NCBI GenBank assembly: GCA_020072965.1
Contig: JAIQFY010000025.1
Location: 51,973 to 115,972 of the forward strand
DNA from: Terriglobia bacterium
GTDB lineage: Bacteria > Acidobacteriota > Terriglobia > JAIQFV01
Direction: 5' to 3'
Length of the DNA stretch: 64,000 nucleotides
A model generated the notes under the pieces. That model did not search any database. It was given only the letters and a program-made list of their open reading frames with translations, and had not been told where the DNA came from. Within the stretch, counting starts at the first letter, position 1; every line of letters starts with the position of its first letter. Below, in pieces: positions 51,092 through 60,300 of the stretch. The translations under genes and the position numbers were made by a program.

Positions 51092-52105
51092 ATGAAAATG
51101 AGGCGGATGGGGCGAACCGGGCTGATGGTCTCAGAGGTATGCCTTGGGACCATGACGTTTGGGGTGCAGTGTGACGAGAAGGGCTCCTTTGCAATAATGG
51201 ACAAGGCCCGGGATTGGGGGATTAATTTCATTGACACGGCTGACATGTATCCTCTGCCGCCGACCCTCGAGACGGCGGGGCGCACTGAGGAAATCGTGGG
51301 AAAGTGGCTGAAGGGCAAACGCCCTCAATTTGTGATCGCCACCAAGTGCCGATTTGCCATGGGGCCGGGCCCCAATGACGTCGGGCTTTCCCGCAAGCAC
51401 ATCTTCAATGCCATCGATGCCAGCCTAAGGCGGCTCCAATGCGATTACATCGATCTCTACCAGGTTCACGCACCGGATCCCACAACCCCGATTGAGGAAA
51501 CTCTCCGCGCTTTGGATGATTTAGTCCGCTCCGGGAAAGTCCGGTACATCGGTTGTTCAAACTTCAGCGCATGGGAACTGGCGAAGGCACTCTGGACCAG
51601 CGAGAAATTGAACCTGGCGCGCTTCGAATGCTTCCAGCCGCGTTACAATCTCCTATATCGCGAGATTGAATCAGAGCTGCTGCCGATCTGCCGGGATGAG
51701 GGACTGGGGGTGATTCCCTACAACCCCCTGGGAGGCGGATTTCTTACTGGAAAATACAAGAAGGGCCGACCCCCGGTTGAAGGAACTCGCTTTACGCTGG
51801 GAAAGTCGGGCGAGACCTACCGCGAACGATACTGGCACGACGCCCAGTTTGACGCGGTCAACAGGCTTCAGGAACTTCTGGAGAAAAAGGGCAAGCCTTT
51901 GATTCATGCGGCCCTGGCGTGGGTGCTCGCCCAGGAGGGAATTACTTCAGCCATCGTTGGAGCCACCCGCGCCGAACAACTCGATCAGTCACTCCCCGGC
52001 ATCGAGCTGGAATTGGACACCGAGGATCTCGCCGCGTGTGATGCCGTGTGGTATCAGTTGCCCCGTGTCCGGCCTGGAACGGGATCTGTGAAACCGACTC
52101 GATGA
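51092..52105 (+). CDS. aldo/keto reductase
   Basis: 337 aa. TIM-barrel AKR with the catalytic tetrad Asp in GINFIDTADMYP, Tyr in the same segment (DTADMYP), Lys in FVIATKCRF and His in DLYQVHAPDPTTPI. GKVRYIGCSNFSAWELAKA and the C-terminal SAIVGATRAEQLDQSL complete the NADPH-binding pattern of the AKR 11/13-like group. It reduces carbonyl compounds, possibly a sugar or oxidised lipid. It stands alone, 28 bases before the UPF0182 gene. Confidence 0.93.
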   Translation: MKMRRMGRTGLMVSEVCLGTMTFGVQCDEKGSFAIMDKARDWGINFIDTADMYPLPPTLETAGRTEEIVGKWLKGKRPQFVIATKCRFAMGPGPNDVGLSRKHIFNAIDASLRRLQCDYIDLYQVHAPDPTTPIEETLRALDDLVRSGKVRYIGCSNFSAWELAKALWTSEKLNLARFECFQPRYNLLYREIESELLPICRDEGLGVIPYNPLGGGFLTGKYKKGRPPVEGTRFTLGKSGETYRERYWHDAQFDAVNRLQELLEKKGKPLIHAALAWVLAQEGITSAIVGATRAEQLDQSLPGIELELDTEDLAACDAVWYQLPRVRPGTGSVKPTR

Positions 52106-52133
52106 AACTTCGGATTCTTTGAAAGGAGCCTCC

Positions 52134-54890
52134 ATGCGATTCAGGGCGCGTTGGATTGTTTTAATACTGTTTGTTCTCATTCTCTTCGTCATCCCGTTCT
52201 TTGAAACCGCCGTTCGTTTGGTTACAGATTGGTGGTGGTACCAGGAAGTCGGTTACGGGATTGTCTTCCAACGAGAGCTGGTAACCAGTTTGATGTTAGG
52301 GGTGGCCTTCGGCGTGATTTTCTTTTTGACCGTTTATTTGAATGTTTGGCTGGCGCGACATCACGCGGTGGGGGAAGTTGATTTGGACAATCCGATCTGG
52401 AGGAACTTTCCCTACTATGAATTACTGAAGACGCTCCTGACCCGATTTTTGTTTGCGCTTCTGGTTTTGCTGGCAGTCTTCTTTGGAGTGTGGGGGGCGA
52501 GTGAGTGGCAGGATTATTTGAGCTTCGCCAACGCCACAAACTTCTCTATCCTCGATCCTCTGTTTCAACGGGATGTTGGATTCTATGTGTTTCGCCTGCC
52601 CTTTTATCAATTCCTTCAGTCGTTCGCCATGGCAACGCTGGTCATTGCCCTCATCATCTCTGCCCTGATCCATCTGATCCAGGGGGAGCTTTCAGTGCTG
52701 CGTCGCGGCGTGCGCCTGGAGCAGCGGATGCGCGCGCATTTGCTCTCGCTGATCGCCCTCATCAGTATTCTATTTGCGGTGAGTTACCAATTCGATGCGT
52801 GGGGCTTGCTCTATTCTGCGCGCGGGGTGGTGTACGGGGCCAGCTACACGGATGTGCATGCGGACCTCCCGCTGATCCGTTTTCTCACGGGAGCTTCGGT
52901 GTTGACTGCTCTGCTGGCGGCCTTCCAGATCGCTCGCAGGGGTTACAAGTTCCTCTTGACGGGAGTGGGGCTCATTGTTCTGGGGATGATTGGACTGGCC
53001 TTCTATCCTGAACTGGTGCAGAAGTTTGAAGTCGCGCCCAACGAGATTAACAAGGAGCGGCCCTACATTCAGAACGTCATTCAATACACCCGCCAGGCCT
53101 ACGACCTTCAGAATGTGGATGAACGGGAGTTTCCTGCGGAGGATTCTCTGACGGCTAATGATCTGAAGAAGAACGATCTCACCATCAAGAATATCCGCTT
53201 GTGGGAGCATCAACCGCTGCTGGCCACCTTCGCGCAATTGCAGGAGATCCGTACGTACTACGACTTTGTCGACGTCGATAACGACCGCTACACGGTCAAT
53301 GGGGAGTACCGGCAGGTCCTGCTCAGCCCCCGCGAATTGGCCTCCGAAAATCTCCCCAGCCGGAACTGGATCAATGAACACCTCACCTATACGCATGGAT
53401 ATGGACTCTGCCTGGGTCCGGTGAATGTGGTCTCCAACGAGGGACAGCCGGAGTTTTTTATCAAGGATATTCCTCCCGTCGTGAATACCAACATCAGCGT
53501 CAATCGGCCTGAAATCTACTATGGGGAACTCTCCGGCAGTTACTGTTTTGTCAAGACCACTTCCCCGGAATTTGATTATCCCTCCGGCGAAGAGAACAAG
53601 TACACGAAGTACGAAGGGACGGGCGGAGTTCAAATGGACGGGATCATGAAAAAGATCCTCTTCGCCCTGCGGTTCAAGGAGATCAAGTTTCTGCTGGCGA
53701 ACGACATCACCCGTGATAGCCGGCTGATGTTCAACCGGCGTGTCGTGGAGCGGGTAGAGAAGCTGATCCCCCTGGCCCGTGTGGACCGCAATCCTTACAT
53801 GGTGATTGATGACGGGAGGTTGTACTGGATCGTCGACGCCTACACTACGACGGCGCGATACCCTTATTCTGAATCTCGGCCGGAGGTGGGCAACTATATC
53901 CGCAACTCGATCAAGGCGGTCGTCGACGCTTACAACGGCGATGTCAAGCTCTACGTCAGCACCCCGGACGACCCCTTGATTCAAACGCAGATGAAAATCT
54001 TCCCGGGAGTGTTCCAGTCTCTCAGCAAGATGCCGCCCTCATTGCTAGCCCACATCCGGGTCCCTGAATATATTTTCTCCGTCCAGGCTTCGCTCTATGC
54101 AACCTACCACATGACCGATCCCCAGGTGTTCTTTAACAAGGAGGATCTGTGGAAGATTCCGCGGCGCGTCGTGGGGGGTCAGGATCAGCCGATGGAACCC
54201 TACTACACGATCATGAAGCTGGCCTTGCCCAGGGAATCGGGCGCGTCGAGCCAGGCCCGTCGTTCCCGCGGAGAGGAGGAGTTCATTCTGATGGTCCCGT
54301 TCACGCCCTCCAAGAAAGACAATATGATCGCCTGGATGGCGGCGCGGTGTGACGCCCCGAATTATGGAAAGCTGGTGGTGTACAATTTCCCCAAGCAAAA
54401 GCTGATCTATGGCCCCCAGCAGATCGAAGTGCGCATCGATCAGGAAACGGAAATCTCAAAGCAACTGACCCTCTGGAATCAAGGGGGCTCCACCGTCATC
54501 CGCGGAAGCCTTCTCGTCATCCCGATTGAAAAATCCCTGCTGTATATCCAGCCGCTCTATCTTTCAGCAGCCCAGGGCGGGAAAATTCCAGAACTGAAAC
54601 GGGTCATCGTGGCTTACGGGAACACGATTGCCATGGAGGAGAATCTGGAACTGGCCCTGGCCCGGATCTTCGGGGGCGCCTCCAAAGCGGAAGCACTAAA
54701 GGCTGGCGCCGTGGCGGCCCCGCCCGCACCTCCGCCACCCTCCTCCTTCAATCTGGATGCGGCCATCAAGGATGCGTCCGACGCTTACGAGCATGCACAA
54801 CAGGCGTTGCGCAATGGGGATTGGACGGCCTATGGCCAGGAGATGAAGAAGCTGGAGTCAGCCCTGAAACGACTCAGTGAAAAGAAATAG
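52134..54890 (+). CDS. UPF0182 family membrane protein
   Basis: 918 aa from ATG 52134 (AAAGGAG, five bases, ATG); a TTG at 52119 is also open. About seven TM helices in residues 1-290 (RWIVLILFVLILFVIPFFET; LLTRFLFALLVLLAVFFGVW; SFAMATLVIALIISALIHLI) are followed by a large extracytoplasmic domain of about 600 aa with RPYIQNVIQYTRQAYDL, VNTNISVNRPEIYYGELSGS, DGRLYWIVDAYTTTARYPYS and SYNGDV-like text (AYNGDVKLYVSTPDD). This is COG1615/UPF0182, common in Actinobacteria, Cyanobacteria and some Acidobacteriota; the role is unknown. The Pro-rich C-terminal part ends with a helical segment (ALRNGDWTAYGQEMKKLESA). Confidence 0.92.
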   Translation: MRFRARWIVLILFVLILFVIPFFETAVRLVTDWWWYQEVGYGIVFQRELVTSLMLGVAFGVIFFLTVYLNVWLARHHAVGEVDLDNPIWRNFPYYELLKTLLTRFLFALLVLLAVFFGVWGASEWQDYLSFANATNFSILDPLFQRDVGFYVFRLPFYQFLQSFAMATLVIALIISALIHLIQGELSVLRRGVRLEQRMRAHLLSLIALISILFAVSYQFDAWGLLYSARGVVYGASYTDVHADLPLIRFLTGASVLTALLAAFQIARRGYKFLLTGVGLIVLGMIGLAFYPELVQKFEVAPNEINKERPYIQNVIQYTRQAYDLQNVDEREFPAEDSLTANDLKKNDLTIKNIRLWEHQPLLATFAQLQEIRTYYDFVDVDNDRYTVNGEYRQVLLSPRELASENLPSRNWINEHLTYTHGYGLCLGPVNVVSNEGQPEFFIKDIPPVVNTNISVNRPEIYYGELSGSYCFVKTTSPEFDYPSGEENKYTKYEGTGGVQMDGIMKKILFALRFKEIKFLLANDITRDSRLMFNRRVVERVEKLIPLARVDRNPYMVIDDGRLYWIVDAYTTTARYPYSESRPEVGNYIRNSIKAVVDAYNGDVKLYVSTPDDPLIQTQMKIFPGVFQSLSKMPPSLLAHIRVPEYIFSVQASLYATYHMTDPQVFFNKEDLWKIPRRVVGGQDQPMEPYYTIMKLALPRESGASSQARRSRGEEEFILMVPFTPSKKDNMIAWMAARCDAPNYGKLVVYNFPKQKLIYGPQQIEVRIDQETEISKQLTLWNQGGSTVIRGSLLVIPIEKSLLYIQPLYLSAAQGGKIPELKRVIVAYGNTIAMEENLELALARIFGGASKAEALKAGAVAAPPAPPPPSSFNLDAAIKDASDAYEHAQQALRNGDWTAYGQEMKKLESALKRLSEKK

Positions 54891-54984
54891 GCGTTTCTGT
54901 GTCTCGGCGTCTCTGCGGTTTACTCAATCCCTGTTTGTACAAGAAGACAGATCGGGGCACATTAGTTCGCTCATTGAATTGCCT

Positions 54985-55791
54985 ATGGATTCTTTCCCGA
55001 AAAGATTGTCTGAGGCCTCTGAGCTCTTGAGTTCCTCCAAGTGGCTGGTGGCCTTTACCGGCGCGGGGATCTCGACGGAGAGCGGATTGGCCGACTTCCG
55101 AAGTCCCGGCGGGGTGTGGGACCGATATCGAGTGGTCACGTTCCAGGAGTTTTTAAGGGATCACGAGGCCCGCGTTGATTACTGGAAAATGAAAAGGGAG
55201 TTTTACAATGAATTTCGAAATGCAAACCCCAATAGGGCCCATCTTGCGCTGGCTGAACTTGAAAGAATGGGGAAACTGAAGGCCATCATTACTCAAAACA
55301 TCGACGGTCTTCATCAGGCCGCCGGCAGTGCGGCCGGGATTGTGATCGAGCTTCATGGCACCAACCGGAAGGCCCACTGCCTCGACTGCGGCATTGAGTG
55401 GCCCTTCGAAGAAATCCAAGTGAGACTGGAAGCCGGCGACCTCGATCCGAAATGCAAGCTGTGTGATGGGCTCATCAAGCCTTCCACGATTTCATTCGGT
55501 CAGGCCATGCCTCAGGCGGAATTGACCCGGGCCTATGAATGTGCGTCAAAATGCGATCTCCTGCTCATGATCGGGTCCTCTTTGCAGGTGGCTCCCGCTT
55601 CTTCAATCCCTCCGTTGGCGCATGAGTCAGGCGCGAAGCTAATCTTCATCAACCGCACCAAGACCCCCTGGGACCAGATCGCCGCGGTCACCTTTCAGGA
55701 AAGTGCGGGAGAGGTGATGCATACCTTGTTAGACCGTTTCAGGGGTGAATCGACGAGCGCGGATCCAGCTCGCAACCGGGTTTGGTCGTAG
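54985..55791 (+). CDS. Sir2 family NAD-dependent protein deacylase (sirtuin)
   Basis: 268 aa from ATG 54985; the frame is open to 54877 but the added residues read through a repeat. LVAFTGAGISTESGLADFRS (NAD site), the catalytic TQNIDGLHQAAG with His in VIELHGTNRKAHC, and two Cys pairs CLDCG and CKLCDG that bind zinc, then LLLMIGSSLQVAPASSIPPL. It removes acyl groups from lysine using NAD. Length is typical for the bacterial CobB-type. It lies 94 bases after the UPF0182 gene. Confidence 0.95.
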   Translation: MDSFPKRLSEASELLSSSKWLVAFTGAGISTESGLADFRSPGGVWDRYRVVTFQEFLRDHEARVDYWKMKREFYNEFRNANPNRAHLALAELERMGKLKAIITQNIDGLHQAAGSAAGIVIELHGTNRKAHCLDCGIEWPFEEIQVRLEAGDLDPKCKLCDGLIKPSTISFGQAMPQAELTRAYECASKCDLLLMIGSSLQVAPASSIPPLAHESGAKLIFINRTKTPWDQIAAVTFQESAGEVMHTLLDRFRGESTSADPARNRVWS

Positions 55792-55970
55792 TCGGCTGCG
55801 CAATTTCGGAGTGCGGATTTCGGAGTGCGGAATAAAAGCGAGGCGCCTATCAGTTTCGTGTTGCGCCCCTGTCGGCGCGAAAAGAAAGCCCTGAGGGCCC
55901 GGAGAAACTAACCCCACCCGACCAGGATGTGTCCTTTGGGCCCTTGACTGGACGGGGAATCGGGAGACCC

Positions 55971-56363
55971 TTATTGATGAGTGTAGTTCCGCGGTTCCAG
56001 CCGCTGGAGCACGATCTCCTTGCCCGACGGCGAGACCAAGATATCCACTCTTCCCACCTCGTGAGACGACTCCGCCACCAACTCCAAAGCCCAGTTCAGG
56101 GTGATCAATGTCCCGGTAAAACTGTAAGGGCCATCGGGGAGTACAAAGCGAAATTCGCGGTGCCCCTCTGGTTCCGGATTCTCGAAACGAATGTTCTCCA
56201 CTATCCCCGTATCAGTGATCCCTTTTCCTTTTGTGTACCAGAAGAGGCGAAGCTCCATCGCTTTCGGTGGCTGGTCAAGGCACCAGGAGACCAGTCCTGC
56301 TAGTTCTTCTCCCGGCAGAAACATGGTCTTGTTATCCCGGGGTTGAATCGAAAGAATGTTCAA
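55971..56363 (-). CDS. arrestin-like beta-sandwich protein of unknown function
   Basis: 130 aa. The pattern of alternating strands (NKTMFLPGEELAGLVSWCLD, KAMELRLFWYTKGKGITDTG, REFRFVLPDGPYSFTGTLIT, LELVAESSHEVGRVDILVSP) resembles the arrestin/SpoOM-type fold, with PGE..G at the first turn. Its ATG overlaps the stop of the DUF3592 gene by 4 bases (56360-56363), so the two are translationally coupled and likely act together. No enzyme motif is visible. Confidence 0.6.
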   Translation of the reverse strand: MNILSIQPRDNKTMFLPGEELAGLVSWCLDQPPKAMELRLFWYTKGKGITDTGIVENIRFENPEPEGHREFRFVLPDGPYSFTGTLITLNWALELVAESSHEVGRVDILVSPSGKEIVLQRLEPRNYTHQ

Positions 56364-57607
56364 ATGGATGACCTCCCGGAAGCGTTCATGGACAGGACGG
56401 CGATGGGAAACTCCTCGTTGAGATCGGGCCAGCGTTCGATGTCACCCCGCACACACAGGACCCACACAATTTTATTGTGGTCGCCTTCGAAGGAAGGGAG
56501 AGTATCCGAGGGAATCATGATCCGGGCGGTTCCATGGTTCATGTATCCCCGGGTCTGTGTGTCGATCGCTTCGATCCGGGCGAAGGCTTCTTCGTCGGTG
56601 CGAGTTGATTTGCCACTACGATAGGTAGCCTTCTCCCTCCCTTCGAGGTAAATGCAAAACCGCCGGATCCGATCGACGCGTCCGGAAACCTCCCATTCTA
56701 ACTGGGCCGATCCCCCCAGCCGGATTGCACCCGGGCTGACGATAAGTTTCGGCCGGGGATTGAAGAGGGCCAGAAGGAAGTATCCCACTCCCACCACAGT
56801 TCCCAATCCCACGAGAACAAATGGAACCATGAAGAGGGTCAGGAACCAATCGGGGAATCCGGCGCGCCATGTTTTCAAAGCCTGGGAAATGAAGACTGAA
56901 ATAATGCCGTTCCAGAATGCTGAGAAGACAATGATCCCCAGGAGTTTTGCGGTGGGCGATGTCTGAGGTTTGAGTGTCAGGGGCATGGAAGATGACGCCA
57001 TACTGAGAGGACTGCTTGCCGACAGCGTCTGAGAACGGGACAGTGCAGAGGAAGGCAGCCAGGACGCCTGGGAGGAGGCTCTCTTCTTCTGCATGTTGCG
57101 AATCGTGTAGGTTAGGCCCACTCCCCCGATCAGCAGGAATGCCAGCGGGAAAAGACCAAGATACAGGTCTGAAGTAATACCCCGTTCCAAAACAGCGCTG
57201 CGTGGTTCATCGGGATCGACAAAGCAGATGACTTGCTGCCCCGGTCGATAGGATCGGACGATCTCCCGCTTCCTCTCATATCCACTGGTGGAGCCTTGAA
57301 AAAATTGGTAGCGCGTCGATACGTATTGGCGCCCGTCAAAAGCGTAGGCATATCGGATGTCAACACTGTAAGTGGTGCCACCCTTGCTGCCGCGATGGCT
57401 GCTTAATCCACTCGATATCACCACACAGGGTGTTTCTATCCAGTTTCTCGCTTCCACAATGTGGAGGAGGGGGCCAATCAGGAGGACATAAGCGATTCCG
57501 CCCCCCATGAGGAGAAACATTGCAAACACGAATATCTGAATTGCGGTTGCGGGATTTCGAAAGGCTTTATCGGAAATCGATTTCTTCGAAGATTCAGTGA
57601 TGGCCAT
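56360..57607 (-). CDS. DUF3592 membrane protein
   Basis: 415 aa. TM1 at about residues 24-46 (IQIFVFAMFLLMGGGIAYVL), then the DUF3592 signature region: WIETPCVVISSGLSSHRGSK, YSVDIRYAYAFDGRQYVSTR, YRPGQQVICFVDPDEPRSAV, and TM2 (DLYLGLFPLAFLLIGGVGLT). Two or three further TM segments lie at about 225-300 (LLGIIVFSAFWNGIISVFIS; VPFVLVGLGTVVGVGYFLLA). The C-terminal 120 aa are cytoplasmic or extracellular beta-rich. The gene overlaps the arrestin-like gene by 4 bases. Function unknown; DUF3592 proteins often occur with envelope-stress genes. Confidence 0.85.
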   Translation of the reverse strand: MAITESSKKSISDKAFRNPATAIQIFVFAMFLLMGGGIAYVLLIGPLLHIVEARNWIETPCVVISSGLSSHRGSKGGTTYSVDIRYAYAFDGRQYVSTRYQFFQGSTSGYERKREIVRSYRPGQQVICFVDPDEPRSAVLERGITSDLYLGLFPLAFLLIGGVGLTYTIRNMQKKRASSQASWLPSSALSRSQTLSASSPLSMASSSMPLTLKPQTSPTAKLLGIIVFSAFWNGIISVFISQALKTWRAGFPDWFLTLFMVPFVLVGLGTVVGVGYFLLALFNPRPKLIVSPGAIRLGGSAQLEWEVSGRVDRIRRFCIYLEGREKATYRSGKSTRTDEEAFARIEAIDTQTRGYMNHGTARIMIPSDTLPSFEGDHNKIVWVLCVRGDIERWPDLNEEFPIAVLSMNASGRSSI

Positions 57608-57695
57608 GTGTCAATCCTCAGAAGTCCCTCCTCTCCATCATTTGTACTCTCCGGCCATATTATCCTAATCCGGATGAGCCGGAACCAAAACCAGA

Positions 57696-57820
57696 TTTTA
57701 TTAGGAATCCAGGAACCCGGGGAATCGGTCGTCGATGGAACCCCCGCCGCGGCGGGATCATCTCATTCTCTACCGATGTAAGGTTTTTAACTGGCTGTAT
57801 TCCTGGCTTCCTAATGATAA
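57696..57820 (-). repeat. MITE-like dispersed repeat, copy 3
   Basis: On the minus strand it starts TTATCATTAGGAAGCCAGG and ends TTCCTGGATTCCTAATAAAA, so its terminal inverted repeats match over about 16 of 18 bases. The interior shares CAGTTAAAAACCTT and TTCCATCGACGACCGAT with copy 1. It also has an internal CCGCCGCGGCGG palindrome not present in the other copies. Confidence 0.8.
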
Positions 57821-57956
57821 TTTTTTTTAGTGCTTCCGGAGAGGGTGTGCGTAAAAAGCGAACTCGTCGCACGGCGGGTTCGCGGAGCAAGCTCCAAGAA
57901 CGCCGAGCCAGCATATATTAAATTCCCAACACCCAGGGTGACTGGTTCCGCGCCCA

Positions 57957-58005
57957 TGCCCTGAAAGGGCAATCTTCAAAAGCCCAGGGCAACGCCCTGG
58001 GGCGA
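57957..58005 (+). repeat. REP-like element, left of the RAYT pseudogene
   Basis: Two hairpins joined by a short spacer: TGCCCTGAAAGGGCA and CCCAGGGCAACGCCCTGGG. Matches 58732-58781 in reverse complement (TGCCCTGCAAGGGCA and GGGGCCTCGCCC), so the pair flanks the transposase in opposite directions. Confidence 0.8.
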
Positions 58006-58100
58006 CCTATCGGCCACCCGAACCCGCCTCGGCGGGTTCTCTAAATTTGCCAGTGAGGGAGGACCATTCGAGGACCAGGGACGTGATTGCCGAAAACACC

Positions 58101-58564
58101 TCAGTCCCACAAATACCGTTCATCGTAGTTGACCCCGTGCTTTCTACGGATTCGTCGAAACTTTTCCTGAAACGTGATCCGCCGGTGATGTTGGTCTTGA
58201 TTCTGAATATACTGCCGGACGGCGGCGACCTGCGAGGGGCTCACCGAAAACGCCCCGTCCCCGCTTTGCCAATGAAACTTGGTATAGAGGGCGCCTTTCG
58301 TCTTGATCCATTTCGAAGAGGCCTTCTTAACGTCCTCGATCAGTTCGGCGACCGAGAGGGTCTTCGAAAGCGAACACAAGGCATGGATATGATCGGCGGG
58401 CCCACCCACCTCGAGCGATGGCGACTTATAGGTTCGGAACCCCGTGGTGAGATAGGCGTGTCCACCGTGGCGGACTGGCGGATTTCGTAGTCCGCCAAAA
58501 ACTTGTATCGGGATTGGGTGGAGAAAACGAGATGGACCAGGATTTGTGCAAGAGACTGTGGCAT
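58101..58564 (-). pseudogene. REP-associated tyrosine transposase (RAYT, IS200-like), frameshifted
   Basis: Begins MPQSLAQILVHLVFSTQSRY at 58564 and ends YDERYLWD at 58101, as RAYT proteins do. The frame breaks near 58465-58495: frame one continues with EIRQSATVDTP, while the matching next part, HAYLTTGFRTYKSPSLEVGG, lies in another frame and leads into GPADHIHALCSLSKTL with the HUH pair (His-x-His). After it, KKASSKWIKTK, KFHWQSGDGAFSVSPSQV and YIQNQDQHHRRITFQEKFR agree with the family. The catalytic Tyr is in the C-terminal QVAAVRQYIQNQDQ segment. It is probably inactive or needs frameshifting. REP elements flank it. Confidence 0.85.
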
Positions 58565-59014
58565 GCGATTGGTCTCGGGCGGAGGGTTAGAAAACACGTT
58601 CCAGCTTGGAGGAAGAAGATAGCACCATCCGCCATTCGGGCCAACACCCGGGTCATGGGGATTCTTAGCAGCGCCGGCCCCGTCACCACAAGATTGCCCT
58701 TACAGGGCAAGACAGGAATATGAAATGACGATCGACCCCAGGGCGAGGCCCCGGGCTTTTGGAGAGTGCCCTTGCAGGGCACGAGGACGCGCCATCCCTT
58801 GTCTGACGCACACAACTCCAGATGACTCAATTTCTTCGCCCTTGTCAGCACAGATTCTATTGATAAGTTTTTATTCCTGTAGTTTGTGAGTTTGCCAGTC
58901 AATAGGCATTCATGAAAATTTGAGCCTGCTTTGTGAATTCCGATTGAAAATGATGAAGAGGGCGGGCTATAGATTCCACAGCTCCAATTCGAGATCCCCC
59001 TCCAACTTGACCGC
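58565..59014. other. intergenic region with right REP
   Basis: Contains GATTGCCCTTACAGGGCA (58692-58709) and the right REP. No supported ORF; the frame 58426-58902 on the minus strand crosses the transposase and REP sequences and is not a gene. Confidence 0.6.
58732..58781 (-). repeat. REP-like element, right of the RAYT pseudogene
   Basis: On the minus strand TGCCCTGCAAGGGCA, CTCTCCAAAAGCCC and GGGGCCTCGCCCTGGGG, matching the left REP at about 80%. Confidence 0.78.
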
Positions 59015-59043
59015 TTGACACGGAGATATCATTGTGATATATA
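59015..59043 (+). promoter_or_regulatory. sigma70-type promoter of the SPFH gene
   Basis: TTGACA (59015-59020), 17 bases, TATATA (59038-59043). The start codon is 26 bases further on. Confidence 0.65.
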
Positions 59044-59054
59044 TATGATATCAC
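59034..59054 (+). promoter_or_regulatory. operator-like inverted repeat overlapping the SPFH promoter
   Basis: GTGATAT (59034-59040), seven bases, ATATCAC (59048-59054), a perfect inverted repeat covering the -10 box and the expected start of transcription. A related half-site, GATATCA, lies at 59024-59030. A ribbon-helix-helix regulator is encoded 890 bases downstream and would be a natural binder. Confidence 0.55.
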
Positions 59055-59068
59055 CTAGAGGAGGAGCT

Positions 59069-59938
59069 ATGATTCAGGAAAAAGAATATCGCGGGGTAAC
59101 GGGTTGGTTGATGCTCGCCATCCTTTTACTCATGCTGGGGTTCCTGATCTACGGTCTGATCGGCGAAGTTCCCAGGGGAGATGTGGCTCTTATCCTGGCG
59201 TACACTGCGGGGTTAATCGTGGACGTCATCCTCTTGGGCGGTCTCTTCATTGTTAACCCGAACGAGGGGAAGGTCCTTCAACTGTTCGGGAGTTACAAGG
59301 GAACGGAAAAGACCCCGGGTCTTCGATGGGCCAACCCTTTTTACAGCAAGAGACGGATCTCGCTGCGGGTCCGGAACTTCGAGAGCGGACACCTCAAGGT
59401 TAACGACATCGAGGGCAACCCCATCGAAATTGCCGCCGTGGTGGTCTGGAAGGTCGTGGACTCGGCCGAAGCCTGCTTTGTTGTGGACAACTACGAGAAT
59501 TATGTCCAAGTCCAGAGTGAGTCGGCGTTACGGAATCTCGCGACGGCGTACGCCTATGATTCCCACGACGAGAAACTAATGTCGCTGCGCGGGCAAACCA
59601 ACGCGATTGCGGAGCATCTGAAGCAGGAAATCCAGGACCGTTTGACGAAGGCGGGGGTGGAGGTCATTGAGGCGCGGATCAGCCACCTGGCTTACGCGCC
59701 GGAGATTGCGGCGGCCATGCTCCAGCGCCAGCAGGCGGGCGCCATCATTGCCGCCCGTCAGCGCATTGTCGAAGGCGCCGTCAGCATGGTGGAGATGGCC
59801 CTGGATATGCTGGCCAAACAGAACATCGTGGTACTGGATGAAGAGCGCAAGGCCGCGATGGTCAGCAACCTGCTGGTGGTGCTGTGCAGCGAACGCGGCA
59901 CCCAGCCGGTGGTGAACACCGGAACGCTCTACCATTAA
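59069..59938 (+). CDS. SPFH/Band 7 domain membrane protein
   Basis: 289 aa from ATG 59069 (GAGGAGGAGCT upstream). Two N-terminal TM segments ([40 protein letters not shown]) are followed by the SPFH domain: [74 protein letters not shown], and [20 protein letters not shown] with a following helical stalk. SPFH proteins form membrane microdomains or oligomeric belts. It is followed within 6 bases by a ribbon-helix-helix gene, an arrangement that recurs with this SPFH subgroup. Confidence 0.92.
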   Translation: MIQEKEYRGVTGWLMLAILLLMLGFLIYGLIGEVPRGDVALILAYTAGLIVDVILLGGLFIVNPNEGKVLQLFGSYKGTEKTPGLRWANPFYSKRRISLRVRNFESGHLKVNDIEGNPIEIAAVVVWKVVDSAEACFVVDNYENYVQVQSESALRNLATAYAYDSHDEKLMSLRGQTNAIAEHLKQEIQDRLTKAGVEVIEARISHLAYAPEIAAAMLQRQQAGAIIAARQRIVEGAVSMVEMALDMLAKQNIVVLDEERKAAMVSNLLVVLCSERGTQPVVNTGTLYH

Positions 59939-59943
59939 TCGTC

Positions 59944-60138
59944 GTGGCAGAACGCAAATCATTTCTCTTGCGCGTGGACCCGGCGGTGATGATGGCTCTT
60001 GAGCGCTGGGCCGGTGACGAACTGCGCAGCCTCAACGGGCAGATCGAATACCTGTTGAGGCGGGCGCTTCAGAAAGAAGGCCGCCTGCCGCCTCCCGATG
60101 CACGTCCCAAAGGCCGTGAGGACGGAAAGCGCGGATGA
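59944..60138 (+). CDS. Arc/MetJ-like ribbon-helix-helix DNA-binding protein
   Basis: 64 aa from GTG 59944, 5 bases after the SPFH stop. AERKSFLLRVDPAVMMALER contains the N-terminal beta strand that binds DNA, then WAGDELRSLNGQIEYLLRRA is the helix-turn-helix of the Arc fold (SLNGQIEYLLRRAL). The basic tail follows. RHH dimers bind short palindromes, and one (GTGATAT..ATATCAC) lies on the promoter of the operon. It may autoregulate SPFH expression. It could also be the antitoxin-like half of a pair, but no toxin gene is adjacent. Confidence 0.82.
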   Translation: MAERKSFLLRVDPAVMMALERWAGDELRSLNGQIEYLLRRALQKEGRLPPPDARPKGREDGKRG

Positions 60139-60300
60139 GCCTTACGCCTGGGCCATCAGGGCCGCTTCCGGAGAGGGCCTGAAAGATCTCCCCTCAAGAT
60201 TATCCAGTCTATTCGATTAATTTCTAATAGATCCGTATTAAATCGTATATAATCGCAGCCCGGATCGGGATCGATGTCATGATGTTCTTCAGGAGGGGTT

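Larger units (their letters stand above)
57608..58100. other. intergenic region with MITE-like and REP elements
   Basis: Holds MITE-like copy 3 (57696-57820) and the left REP (57957-58005). GAACCCGCCTCGGCGGGTTC near 58018 is a further hairpin. No gene. Confidence 0.6.

Noticed and set aside
58426..58902. 158-aa minus-strand frame
   Set aside because: Combines REP and out-of-frame transposase sequence.
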